Source: an uncultured Gammaproteobacteria bacterium
GTDB taxonomy: Bacteria; Pseudomonadota; Gammaproteobacteria; Ga0077536
DNA length: 64,000 bases
NCBI GenBank assembly: GCA_938082545.1
Contig: CALKCL010000011.1
Span: 62,001 to 126,000 of the forward strand
Reading direction: 5' to 3'
Of the stretch, positions 54,874-63,828 are shown one piece after another. Below the pieces are notes generated by a model. It was not told where the DNA came from, ran no database searches, and saw only the letters and a list, made by a program, of their open reading frames with translations. Position numbers and translations under genes: made by a program. The number at the start of each line of letters is the position of its first letter. The stretch's first letter is position 1.

Positions 54874-55275
54874 TTAGCTTGGTGAGGCTCCGTCAATCTG
54901 GCCATGCAGTGGACCTTGATGCCAACAGATCAAAGACCATACTTCTTTGCGCTTTAACCAAGTTTGAGTGAATGTCATGAAGCGTTGTCGGAACCCGCAA
55001 TCTTTGGGCTTGCCTCTGAAGGTCGAATAGCCAGAGACTATTCCTGTAGTTCCTCTCGTTTGGTAGCGCATTTCTCTAGGGATCCATTCGAAAGATTCCC
55101 AGTTTGGTACGTGGAAACCGATGTGGCTTTCAAAGTCATCTTTACTGAACCGCCAAGGGATATCTTCATCAAAAATCACCATGTCGTCATCCATCAGATC
55201 ATAAAAAGCTTTTAATTCTCCAGCATTTAGTGCGTTAGTCCAGGTCTCAAATACAGTTTGTAAATTGTTACTCAT
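54874..55275 (-). CDS. NTF2/SnoaL-like protein
   Basis: 133 residues: VFETWTNALNAGELKAFYDLMDDDMVIFDEDIPWRF, then GFHVPNWESFEWIPRE and the C-terminal RFMTFTQTWLKRKEVWSLICWHQGPLHG, the pattern of DUF4440/SnoaL_3 proteins. No catalytic residue can be assigned. Last gene of a minus-strand series that starts with a PQQ dehydrogenase. Confidence 0.78.
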   Translation of the reverse strand: MSNNLQTVFETWTNALNAGELKAFYDLMDDDMVIFDEDIPWRFSKDDFESHIGFHVPNWESFEWIPREMRYQTRGTTGIVSGYSTFRGKPKDCGFRQRFMTFTQTWLKRKEVWSLICWHQGPLHGQIDGASPS

Positions 55276-55299
55276 TTTTTTCCCCTATTAACAAAGACT

Positions 55300-55773
55300 T
55301 TAAGTCGTTTCGTTTACCCAACCATCCAGATGTGCAGCATAAAATTGTGAGTCGACGACCAGTGATTTAAAAAGCCATTTTTCTCCAACTTTCACATACT
55401 CCTCTGCATAAGCAGAGAGTAACCAGCGAGACTCTGGAGTGCCATTTTCATCATTGACCGTGCAAGGCATGAGAAGTCGCCATTTCCCATTACCGCTTTC
55501 TCCATTCACGTTAATAATAGGATTCATGACTAGATGGGCCGCAAAAACTATGCTGCCGGACGCGCTAACAAAAAAATCATGGATGGCTTGCTTCCCTGTG
55601 TGTTTCCCAAACTCAGGTCCACCATCCCAAACTCCGTCTTCTACGAACAGGTTAGATAACCCTTTGGGATCATAGTTTGAGTCGCAGTAAGTGCAATAAG
55701 TGGCCTTTAGATTTTTTATGTCTTCTATCGCAATTAACCTAGCGACTTTCTGGCTTAGATCTTCTGTACTCAT
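55300..55773 (-). CDS. SnoaL_4-type NTF2-like protein
   Basis: 157 residues: N-terminal VARLIAIEDIKNLKATYCTYCDSNYDPKGLSNLFVEDGVWDGG, FFVSASGSIVFAAHLVMNPII, and YAEEYVKVGEKWLFKSLVVDSQF. This layout is that of SnoaL_4 proteins found in many catabolic clusters. It lies 24 bases before the other NTF2-like gene, and the two share no close identity, so they are not a recent duplication. Confidence 0.82.
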   Translation of the reverse strand: MSTEDLSQKVARLIAIEDIKNLKATYCTYCDSNYDPKGLSNLFVEDGVWDGGPEFGKHTGKQAIHDFFVSASGSIVFAAHLVMNPIINVNGESGNGKWRLLMPCTVNDENGTPESRWLLSAYAEEYVKVGEKWLFKSLVVDSQFYAAHLDGWVNETT

Positions 55774-55831
55774 AGTGCATCTCCCTGTCTATATCTAATA
55801 ATATGCGCCTGATTGCTCCACAAAGATAGGG

Positions 55832-56287
55832 TCAGGGTTTGAGACCAAACATGACAGTATCTTTGTAATGGAGAACTACGTCATTGTTTTGATTCAGCAA
55901 TTTAAACATCCACGTTATGATGCCTCTGTCAGGTTTGCTTTTGGACACTCTAGATTCGAGACATTTTACGTGGAGCCGAATATCATCTCCTGGATAGACG
56001 GGTTCTAGAAATCTCATCTCGTCGAACCCGAGAGCTCCTATCACAGCAGGAGTCCAGTCGGCCTGATTAAGCATTAGTTGTTTTATACAAAGCGTATATT
56101 GTCCTGACGCAGTTAACCCTTTAAAGCCACGTTTTCGGGCCTCATCATCAGATAAATGAATTGGGAGAGGATCCCAGCGTTTGTTAAACGCTAGTAATTC
56201 TTCTTTTCCTACATGGTAAGGACCAAAGGTGCCTTCATCCCCTACTTTAATGTCGTCAAAGTAAATATCAGAGCCTTGGTCAAACAC
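55832..56287 (-). CDS. MaoC-type hotdog dehydratase-like protein
   Basis: 151 residues, single hotdog domain: FDDIKVGDEGTFGPYHVGKEELLAFNKRWDPLPIHLSDDEA, where DPLPIH takes the place of the hydratase D-x-N-P-x-H, then FKGLTASGQYTLCIKQL and FLEPVYPGDDIRL. Members act as enoyl-CoA or acyl hydratases. Start GTG. Middle gene of the PQQ/GST series, suggesting a CoA-ester step in that pathway. Confidence 0.85.
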   Translation of the reverse strand: MFDQGSDIYFDDIKVGDEGTFGPYHVGKEELLAFNKRWDPLPIHLSDDEARKRGFKGLTASGQYTLCIKQLMLNQADWTPAVIGALGFDEMRFLEPVYPGDDIRLHVKCLESRVSKSKPDRGIITWMFKLLNQNNDVVLHYKDTVMFGLKP

Positions 56288-56306
56288 TAAATTAAATTCT
56301 CTTTAG

Positions 56307-56675
56307 TTAGCCCATTTTAAAAAAGACGATTTTATTTCCGTCTAAGTCTCGGATATATCCACCATAGAATGCTTCTGTTCGGTTTCCAGGTGCACCTTCG
56401 TCGCCAGCACCCAAACTAAGTGCTTTCGCATGAACTTTGTCTACCACGCTATGAGACTCACAGCTAATACCTAACATGGAGCCGTTACCAGCGGTAGCAG
56501 GCTCACCATTGAATGGTTTCAGGACGGCCACTGTGGGTTTATCGGCACCGGTGGACCACATAACCATACGTTCGTTTTCCATCACTCTGCTGCCGTTCAT
56601 TTCGGATAGGAGCTCGTCATAAAATTTAGACGCTTGTTCCAAGTCATTTGTTCCTAGTGTTGTGTAACCGTTCAT
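56307..56675 (-). CDS. VOC-fold (glyoxalase/dioxygenase-like) protein
   Basis: 122 residues: GYTTLGTNDLEQASKFYDELLSEM, RMVMWSTGADKPTVAVLKPFNGEPA, HAKALSLGAGDEGAPGNR and YGGYIRDLDGNKIVFF. This is the single-unit vicinal-oxygen-chelate layout. Metal ligands (Glu/His) are only partly evident, so it could be a lyase, isomerase or binding protein. GGAG precedes the ATG. Twenty bases separate it from the GST gene. Confidence 0.82.
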   Translation of the reverse strand: MNGYTTLGTNDLEQASKFYDELLSEMNGSRVMENERMVMWSTGADKPTVAVLKPFNGEPATAGNGSMLGISCESHSVVDKVHAKALSLGAGDEGAPGNRTEAFYGGYIRDLDGNKIVFFKMG

Positions 56676-56695
56676 TTTTTCTCCGTTTTTTTTAT

Positions 56696-57538
56696 TTAAA
56701 ATACTACTGGTAGTTCTAGGTAGTTTTCATAGATATAGTCCCTATGTTCTTGCAGGCTGGGACTTAATGCCTTGAGAACTTCAGTTTCTCTGCATTCATA
56801 AAATGGACGAAAGTCTGTTGCTATAGGACACCGTTCTTGTTCCATAGGTTTGAATAGGCCGAAAAAGCATGCGTGGTAGATATCCAACGCGGTCAAGCAA
56901 TCGCCAATTAAGTACTTAGACCCTTTTTCTTTTTGTATAGCTAATTGGACATCTAATTGATCGAAAACCTCCACTATTCTTCTATTTGCATTTTTTAAAG
57001 CACCATCGGAATAGCCATACTTCCCTCCTAATGTATCCGCAAACCCTGTATCATCATCATTTTCTTTTGCGACCTGATATGCAGTTTTTACCAGTATATG
57101 TCTTCCCATCCAAGCAGCGCCAAATTCACCCGCTAGCTCATTAATAAGGCCAAACATTAGGACTCTGTCGGCCGCATTTTTTGGGACTAGTCTTGGCTCA
57201 GGTTCTAACCTCTCGGCCAGGTTGATTTGGTCGATCCAACTGTACCTGGGTCTCTCATCCTGCCAAATGGCTACTGGTGCACTCGCTTGGCTAGTCCAAG
57301 ATATGAGTTCGCTTTGCGAGCCATTCATTCCCAGTGCGAGATCAGATTCATTCCGATTAGCTGTCTTTACACAGGTATATGATAGACCTTTCACATAGAA
57401 CAGTCCTTTGCAAGATTCTCGCCAAGGCCCAGGAACAGGATAAGCGCCTAGTACCATCCTCAACCCTGACATTTCGCGGGCATCCTCAACGGCTACATAC
57501 TTATTTTTGATATCGGAAAGCTCAATTCTATCTGACAT
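56696..57538 (-). CDS. Glutathione S-transferase-like protein
   Basis: 280 residues. N-terminal thioredoxin-like half (FYVKGLSYTCVKT, SWTSQASAPVAIWQDERPR with the cis-proline) and an all-helical C-terminal half with DCLTALDIYHACFFGLF. GST proteins of this size act on electrophiles, haloorganics or ether bonds. Start ATG 57538 with GGAG eight bases upstream; the frame further upstream overlaps the PQQ dehydrogenase. It is four bases after that gene. Confidence 0.8.
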   Translation of the reverse strand: MSDRIELSDIKNKYVAVEDAREMSGLRMVLGAYPVPGPWRESCKGLFYVKGLSYTCVKTANRNESDLALGMNGSQSELISWTSQASAPVAIWQDERPRYSWIDQINLAERLEPEPRLVPKNAADRVLMFGLINELAGEFGAAWMGRHILVKTAYQVAKENDDDTGFADTLGGKYGYSDGALKNANRRIVEVFDQLDVQLAIQKEKGSKYLIGDCLTALDIYHACFFGLFKPMEQERCPIATDFRPFYECRETEVLKALSPSLQEHRDYIYENYLELPVVF

Positions 57539-57542
57539 ATAT

Positions 57543-59378
57543 CTATTCTCCGTTAACGCTGAACGCGATGAGTGCATTTCCAGGAAGCCACATATTCCAC
57601 ATACCATACCCTGAGTTCACATAAAGGTGTCCTGCAGCAATAGCTGGGCCGGGACCGTTAAGGGAGCCACCCATGGCTTTAATACCGTTTACACTGTCAT
57701 AAGTATTACGGGTGTCATATTCCCAGATTACCTTTCCACTAGTAGAGTCATAAGCACGTAAATAACCGTCCAAGCTACCTGAGAACACCGCGCCGTCTAT
57801 TGCAGTCACGGCGGCTAGCTGACCCGTGTTACATCGCTCTTTGACTCTGGAACAACTGGTTTGCGAAGGGGGTGCTTTCCAAACAACTGCTCCAGTGTTG
57901 AGATCAATTGCACTTATTCCACCAGCTTCTCCAGGCCCAAGTTCCCAGGCACCGGCTATTGCGACATAAGCTTTAGACTTATCCACTGCGAAGCCCCACT
58001 CGATGCCACCGACAACTCCTCCAGGACCTACTTTTACTTTCCATTTTAGTGCACCTGATGAGGGTATAAGCGCATAGAGCCAGCCTGATTTTTGGCCTGC
58101 CAATAACAATCGCTCCCCGTCGGAGTTTGTGACGAGGATAGGAGAGCTGCCAAAATCAAGATCCGGTCCGTGGTTATCGGGGCAAGAGTCCATGGTCTCC
58201 GGAGAAAGGCAGGCAGTTGTGAACGCATCGCCTGCTAAGGTTTGTGTTGTCCATTTAATGTCACCAGTATCCATATCAAAGGCCATCACTGCATCTGATT
58301 CAGGTGCGGCAGGATGAGAGTAACTGTCTCCCGTGACCGCGTAGATTGTTCTCGTTTCAGGATCAAGTGTCGGAGCTGTCCAAATAGCCGCCCCATTTGG
58401 TGCCCAGATCTGTACGCCAAGTTTATTTTTGCCCTGTTTCGTTGGTTCAGCTACGGTGTATGTCTTCCAAATAGTCTCGCCAGTCTGCGCATCAACACTC
58501 AGTAAGCCGCCTCTAAATGTACAACATTCATAGTCAGGCATTGCTCCAGCGACTTCTTCTAGAGATGATAGCGGAACATAAAGTCGATTATCGTAATAAA
58601 CGGGTGTTCCAGTAATGCGAGCGTGGTCGTGGTCATCTCCCTGAATCGCCCAATTTTTTTGTCCAGTATTCGGATTTATGGAGTAAACTTTTCCACTTAG
58701 ATCTCCAAAAAACAAGCTGATAGACCCATCGCTGAGCTCCCCCAATGAGATTGCTGTTCTAATCCCGCTACCAGCTTCATACACCCAGAGGGCACAGCCA
58801 GATTCGGCATCGAGCGCAACGAGAAGACCCGACCAAGTACCAAAGAACAGTTTGCCATCTGCGATCGTTGGTTGTCCTGACATACTTGAAACTGCCGGAA
58901 CGCCAAACGCCCATTTGTATTTGAGGTTAGGAACATCACTTGCGGTAAATCCCGCTTTTTCTTCTGTCTGAAAGCGTGTGTTAGCATTGTCATTGCCCCA
59001 GCTATTCCAGCCTGAGCTGGCATTTCTTACTGGGGATTTTGGCTGGTTAGCGCAATACGCTTCTTTGGGTATTGCTGCAGCTCCGGATGCGTAGTCGCCT
59101 AGTTTTTTACCTGTGACATACTCGCTCACGGAGCGTCTTTCATCCGGAGATAAATCTCTAGAGTAAGGAGCCATTATTCCGCTGGTGATGGCAGAATAAA
59201 CTTCCTTTACGTCCCTTTCTAGAAGCTGATCTCGTGTCGGCATACGAGGTAGATTTTGGTTATGGCAGTATGCGCAGTTCGCCTGAAAAACATCAGCACC
59301 TTCGTCAGTTTCATGGTGGGCTGCTTGACCTTGAGTCAGAGCGCCAATTAAAAGAAATAGCGTAAAAATAACTCGCAC
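57543..59378 (-). CDS. PQQ dehydrogenase with N-terminal cytochrome c (polyvinyl-alcohol dehydrogenase type)
   Basis: 611 residues: signal peptide (1-19), a short cytochrome c domain with CAYCH (Cys 35, Cys 38, His 39) and axial Met in GIMAPYSRDLS, then an eight-bladed PQQ propeller (FGTWSGLLVALDAESG, SIDLNTGAVVWKA, repeated W/G docking motifs). A vicinal cysteine pair is at YECCTFRGG. This cytochrome-first arrangement is that of PvaA-like dehydrogenases. It acts in the periplasm and passes electrons to its own haem. Start GTG with AAGGGGA upstream. First gene of the six-gene series. Confidence 0.87.
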   Translation of the reverse strand: MRVIFTLFLLIGALTQGQAAHHETDEGADVFQANCAYCHNQNLPRMPTRDQLLERDVKEVYSAITSGIMAPYSRDLSPDERRSVSEYVTGKKLGDYASGAAAIPKEAYCANQPKSPVRNASSGWNSWGNDNANTRFQTEEKAGFTASDVPNLKYKWAFGVPAVSSMSGQPTIADGKLFFGTWSGLLVALDAESGCALWVYEAGSGIRTAISLGELSDGSISLFFGDLSGKVYSINPNTGQKNWAIQGDDHDHARITGTPVYYDNRLYVPLSSLEEVAGAMPDYECCTFRGGLLSVDAQTGETIWKTYTVAEPTKQGKNKLGVQIWAPNGAAIWTAPTLDPETRTIYAVTGDSYSHPAAPESDAVMAFDMDTGDIKWTTQTLAGDAFTTACLSPETMDSCPDNHGPDLDFGSSPILVTNSDGERLLLAGQKSGWLYALIPSSGALKWKVKVGPGGVVGGIEWGFAVDKSKAYVAIAGAWELGPGEAGGISAIDLNTGAVVWKAPPSQTSCSRVKERCNTGQLAAVTAIDGAVFSGSLDGYLRAYDSTSGKVIWEYDTRNTYDSVNGIKAMGGSLNGPGPAIAAGHLYVNSGYGMWNMWLPGNALIAFSVNGE

Positions 59379-59501
59379 GGATTTTCCCCTTTAGTCTAAT
59401 AAAATCAGATTTAGCACAATAGTTACAAATTCTGCTGCAGCATGGAAGCTTTTTTGTAAGCGAAATAGTTAATCGGAGAAAAGGAGCATTTACGCGATGT
59501 T

Positions 59502-60503
59502 TTAGTCATCCATAGTAACTACTATCTTACCCATAGCTCGCCGTTCTGAGAGATCTTTTATAGCTTGGGACGATTCCGCCAGTGGGTATCGTGCTGAAAC
59601 ATATGGTCTAATCTTTTTGGCTTTAAATAACTCATAAAGCTCATGCACGTTTTGCGTATTTTCGACCGGTTGCCGTTCGCAAAAAGAGCCCCAGAATACG
59701 CCTGCAATCTGACATCCTTTTAATAACGGCAAATTCAATGGAATACTAGGAATTCCAGATGGAAAGCCTACGACTAAAAATCTTCCTTCCCAAGCGATGC
59801 TGCGCAGAGATGCTTCGGCATAAGACCCGCCAATAGCATCATATATTACGTTTGCTCCCTTACTACCAACGGCTTCCTTGAATAGCTTTGATAGTTCTTT
59901 TGTCTGGGCTTTGTCGAATGGTCCTTTGGGATATACGACTCCCTTGCTTGCTCCACGAGATACGGCTAAAGCAACTTTTTCTTCAGTCGAGGCCGCAGCA
60001 ATGACATTAGCGCCCATAGCTTTCCCGAGTTCGACGGCAGCAAGTCCTACGCCTCCTGCGGCACCTAAAACTAATAACGTTTCGCCGGCCTGCAAATTAC
60101 CACGCTGTTTTAGCGCATGATAAGAAGTTCCATAGGTGAACATAAAAGCAGCCGCTTCATAATCTTTCATCCCGTCAGGGATAGGCATGCATTTATCAGG
60201 TGTAGTGATTGCTTGTTCAGCCATCCCTCCCCATCCCAAATGACCAATCACTCGATCCCCCACTTTGTGACTTAGCACCTCACTGCCTATCGCATCGATT
60301 TCTCCGGCCACTTCTCCTCCCGGGGAAAAAGGTCGATCGGGTCTAAACTGATATTTGTCTTCAATAATTAGTGTGTCAGGGTAATTAACTCCACAGGCGC
60401 GTATTCTAATCCTAACTTCTTTAGGTCCTGGGATAGGAGCATCAATATCTTTAAGTTGGAGCGTATCTGGCCCGCCGGGGTTAATGCTTAGAATAGCTTT
60501 CAT
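59502..60503 (-). CDS. Quinone oxidoreductase-like MDR protein
   Basis: 333 residues, zinc-free medium-chain reductase. Seen: RACGVNYPDTLIIEDKYQ, PFSPGGEVAGEI, GDRVIGHLGWGGMAEQA, NADPH motif GAAGGVGLAAVELGKAMGA near residue 145 and VIYDAIGGSYAEASLR. Reduces quinones or enones with NADPH. It is upstream of the PQQ series on the same strand with a 123-base gap. Confidence 0.9.
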   Translation of the reverse strand: MKAILSINPGGPDTLQLKDIDAPIPGPKEVRIRIRACGVNYPDTLIIEDKYQFRPDRPFSPGGEVAGEIDAIGSEVLSHKVGDRVIGHLGWGGMAEQAITTPDKCMPIPDGMKDYEAAAFMFTYGTSYHALKQRGNLQAGETLLVLGAAGGVGLAAVELGKAMGANVIAAASTEEKVALAVSRGASKGVVYPKGPFDKAQTKELSKLFKEAVGSKGANVIYDAIGGSYAEASLRSIAWEGRFLVVGFPSGIPSIPLNLPLLKGCQIAGVFWGSFCERQPVENTQNVHELYELFKAKKIRPYVSARYPLAESSQAIKDLSERRAMGKIVVTMDD

Positions 60504-60671
60504 AGGATTCCTTTTTTAAGTACTTCTAGCGTTGAAGTCAGCTTCAAGCTATTGTTCGCGCACTGAAGTTATGACGAGTGCGCCAGTCTGCATTCTATAG
60601 AATGATACAATCAAGATTTTTAATTAGCTATTGCCGCTTATTCTTTTAATACTCAAGGCTGTCCTCATACC

Positions 60672-61838
60672 GTGAACCTTACAATAAAGCTGCTAAGTTT
60701 GATGAGTTTTCTCGTGGTCGCGGTAATGAATGTCACTGGGCCATTGTTACCAGTCATTGCGAAAGATTTTTCAATTCTAGTTGGAGAAGCTGGGATTGTC
60801 GTAGCTGCTTTTGCAGTCCCTTATGGTCTGGCGCAGCTCTTTTGCGGTCCTATAGCAGACAGAGTTGGAAAATTGCGTGTTATAGCAGGGTCGCTTACAT
60901 TATCTGTTATTTTCGTTGTGGGCTCCGGATTCAGTCAATCACTAACACAACTTGTTGTTATGAGATTTCTTTCTGGCCTGTCTATGGCAGGTACTATCCC
61001 TCTAGCTATGGCGTATATAGCCGATGAAGTGCCTTATGAATCACGTCAGCTTGTTATTGGGAAGTACATAAATGGCATTATTTGGGGGAGTATTGGTGGT
61101 GCCTTTTTTGGTGGGATTGCTGTTGAGTATTTCGAATGGCGGCAGGTTTTCTTCTTTCTTGGGTTTTGGTGTTGTCTGTTGTGCATCTTTTTGTGGCGGC
61201 ATGTCCAAAAAGAATTTTTGTCTGAAGAACCGTTAGCTGTAGGTCCTGTCATTCGGCTCTATGCTAGTCTTTTCCGCGAAGTGCCTTCTCGGACTGCTAT
61301 GATTGCCGTCACATTAGAAGGTTTCTTCGTCTTTGGTCCCATGGCTTATTTTGGAGCATATTTACGCCAAGTTCATAATCTTGATTATAGTTTAATAGGG
61401 CTTACTTTGTCCGCTTATGGGGTAGGGGGGTTGTGTTACGTTGCTAGTGTTAACTGGCTAGTGCCGAAGCTTGGTGAACGCGGTCTGGCAACAGGTGGCG
61501 GATTAGTGATGGGCTTTGCCTTGTTGGTTCTGGCTTACGCTCCATCGTGGTGGATCGCTTTCGTTGCTTTTTTCTTTGCAGGCTTTGGTTTCTACTTGAT
61601 CCACAATACGATGCAAACACGCGCAACAGAGCTGTCAATCCATGCTCGTGGGGCCGCTATGTCATTATGGGCATTCATGCTTTTCTTCGGACAAGGTATT
61701 GGTGTATTTGTGTTTGGCGTGCTTGTGGATGATTATGGTTACGACACACTATTTGTTGTGGCTAGCCTAGGAATGGTATCACTTGGGCTTTGGTTTCAAG
61801 CACGCATTAAAAAGCTAAGTTCCCAAATTATTTCGTAG
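60672..61838 (+). CDS. Major facilitator superfamily transporter
   Basis: 388 residues, 12 hydrophobic spans. Seen: the loop 2-3 signature CGPIADRVGKLRV near residue 57, PLAMAYIADEVP (loop 4-5) and a related sequence after span 7. Drug- or metabolite-efflux layout; substrate unknown. Start GTG 60672; no strong ribosome-binding site. Divergent from the quinone oxidoreductase. An 8-bp inverted repeat CTTGTAAG/CTTACAAG (61871/61889) follows. Confidence 0.88.
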   Translation: MNLTIKLLSLMSFLVVAVMNVTGPLLPVIAKDFSILVGEAGIVVAAFAVPYGLAQLFCGPIADRVGKLRVIAGSLTLSVIFVVGSGFSQSLTQLVVMRFLSGLSMAGTIPLAMAYIADEVPYESRQLVIGKYINGIIWGSIGGAFFGGIAVEYFEWRQVFFFLGFWCCLLCIFLWRHVQKEFLSEEPLAVGPVIRLYASLFREVPSRTAMIAVTLEGFFVFGPMAYFGAYLRQVHNLDYSLIGLTLSAYGVGGLCYVASVNWLVPKLGERGLATGGGLVMGFALLVLAYAPSWWIAFVAFFFAGFGFYLIHNTMQTRATELSIHARGAAMSLWAFMLFFGQGIGVFVFGVLVDDYGYDTLFVVASLGMVSLGLWFQARIKKLSSQIIS

Positions 61839-61889
61839 AAAGTACACAGGCTGTTTTTTATAGCGACCTGCTTGTAAGTTAGTTTGCTC

Positions 61890-62783
61890 TTACAAGTATC
61901 GAACGAACCAATCTTTGGCAGCCGCGCTGGTCTCTTTGAATTTCTCTGTATAAGCGCCGTAATGATTGGATGAAATCACCTTGAGGTCTTTGGGACCTTG
62001 CACCATGTGATAAAGCTCTAGAGCGATATCAGACGGAGTAGTGGTGTCGACTTCCGATACGATCATCATTAACGGAGTTGGACTAATCATTTTCATATAG
62101 CCAGTGACGTCATACTCAACCATATATTCTAGAGACCTGATTGTAACTCTGTTTTCCCAGGTGCATTTGGGATCAGCATCCACGTATTGATGGATATAAT
62201 TATAAGTTTCTTCTCCAGGGAAAACATGGGGTTCATTGGGATCAAGAGAGCACATTTTCACATACGCAGACTTTTTTCCAGAGACTCGTCGAATGCGATC
62301 TTCGTCCAGCATTTCATGGAATCCTTGAACTGATCCTATTGGAAGAAATTGCTGTAAATTTCTGTGTCCGTTCATGAATGGAACTTGGCTGACGACCGCT
62401 TTCACTCTTCGATCGAGCGCCGCTACCGCACACACGGTGCCTCCAGTATAGCTAGTTCCCCACACGCCAATTCTGTGCGAGTCGCACTCGGATTGTTGTT
62501 GAGCAAAAGTAATCGCGCTGCGATAGTCCCTCAGTTGCATAGTAGGGTCGATATCTTGTCGCGGTTGGCCTCCACTAGAGCCTAGACATCTGTTGTCATA
62601 AACCAAAACAGATAAGCCTGCTTTGGCGAACACTTCCGCATAGAGGTCTAAACCCATTTCTTTTATGCCAGAGAACCCGTGGGCCATAACGACTGTTGGA
62701 AATGGCTTTTTCCCTTTGTTAGGTTTGTATAGCCATCCGCGCAATTTAACCCCATCGGCATTGAATTCTATGTCGCGTCTCAT
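61890..62783 (-). CDS. Alpha/beta hydrolase (DLH/X-Pro peptidase-like)
   Basis: 297 residues. Seen: HGFSGIKEMGLDLYAEVFAKAGL, YDNRCLGSSGG, nucleophile elbow VWGTSYTGGT near residue 110 with Ser, and late Asp/His (SEVDTTTP, SSNHYGAY). Members with this NRCxGxS and GxSYxG pattern hydrolyse esters or small peptides. It may belong to the catabolic set here. Confidence 0.85.
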   Translation of the reverse strand: MRRDIEFNADGVKLRGWLYKPNKGKKPFPTVVMAHGFSGIKEMGLDLYAEVFAKAGLSVLVYDNRCLGSSGGQPRQDIDPTMQLRDYRSAITFAQQQSECDSHRIGVWGTSYTGGTVCAVAALDRRVKAVVSQVPFMNGHRNLQQFLPIGSVQGFHEMLDEDRIRRVSGKKSAYVKMCSLDPNEPHVFPGEETYNYIHQYVDADPKCTWENRVTIRSLEYMVEYDVTGYMKMISPTPLMMIVSEVDTTTPSDIALELYHMVQGPKDLKVISSNHYGAYTEKFKETSAAAKDWFVRYL

Positions 62784-62881
62784 TTCTTTCCCCTCTTAAG
62801 TGGTCCGCCTGAAAATTTCTTAGCTTTTGGCTAAGATATAGTATCTGTCGTAAAGTTTGGATATAAATCACTTATTATTTT

Positions 62882-63727
62882 TTAAAGAAGACCATTTTGG
62901 GCATCATGAATTGCTTGTTGAATTTCTTCTTTAGTATTCATCACGAAGGGCCCATAGCGAACAATGGGTTCGCTAAAGGGCTTTCCAGCGACGAGTATCA
63001 AGGAATCTTGGCTTGAAACAGAACAACCTTTCACCGTAATGTAATCGCCCTCGCTCAGAGACACCAGTTTCCCTTTTTCTACTAGATCACCAGAAATACA
63101 GACCTCTCCTTCATAACAATAAGCAAAAGCGCTATGCGTTGAAGGAATAGGTATTTCAAGCGACGTCGCATTACCAAGCCGTATGTCTAGGTAAAGTGGC
63201 TCGGCGTCTATTCCGTGGATTGGCCCCTCTACATTATTAAATTGTCCGGCTATGACGCGAATTAAAGCACCATCGAGTATTTCGACCTCAGGTATATTCT
63301 GGGGCGGAATGTCTTGGTATCTAGGTGGAATCATTTTAGATTTGGCGGGCAAGTTTATCCACAATTGAAACCCCCACATGAGGCCATTTTCCTGCTCAGG
63401 CATCTCAGAATGCACCAGTCCTTTTCCCGCCGTCATCCACTGAACACTTCCAGCTTCTAATAAACCGCTGTTACCACGATTATCTTGATGCCGCATTTTT
63501 CCTGCAAGCATATATGTGACTGTTTCGAAGCCCCGATGCGGATGGTCGGGGAATCCACCGATATAGTCGTTAGGGTCGTCTGAGAGAAACTCATCGAAGA
63601 GTAAAAATGGATCTTGTTCCGCGATAAGATTCCCGCCGATTAGTCGCTTGATCTTTACCCCGGCGCCGTCGCTCGTCATCTGTCCACTGATAGTTTGCAG
63701 CGCTGTTCTAAGCTGTAGGCTTTTCAA
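62882..63727 (-). CDS. Pirin family protein
   Basis: 281 residues, bicupin fold. Seen: PDHPHRGFETVTYMLAGKMRHQDN (metal-binding His pair, His and Glu of the first cupin), MTAGKGLVHSEMPEQENG, and the C-terminal cupin ending in GPFVMNTKEEIQQAIHDAQNG. Some pirins are quercetinases; others regulate transcription. Start TTG with AAGGGAA eight bases upstream. Confidence 0.92.
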   Translation of the reverse strand: MKSLQLRTALQTISGQMTSDGAGVKIKRLIGGNLIAEQDPFLLFDEFLSDDPNDYIGGFPDHPHRGFETVTYMLAGKMRHQDNRGNSGLLEAGSVQWMTAGKGLVHSEMPEQENGLMWGFQLWINLPAKSKMIPPRYQDIPPQNIPEVEILDGALIRVIAGQFNNVEGPIHGIDAEPLYLDIRLGNATSLEIPIPSTHSAFAYCYEGEVCISGDLVEKGKLVSLSEGDYITVKGCSVSSQDSLILVAGKPFSEPIVRYGPFVMNTKEEIQQAIHDAQNGLL

Positions 63728-63828
63728 TGTAGAGTTCCCTTTTCAGATTCCATCTAGAATTTCTGCAGAAATAATATGATTATGGCAAGATATTACTCTT
63801 GGTCCCTGAGCAAAGATAGGAAAAATAC

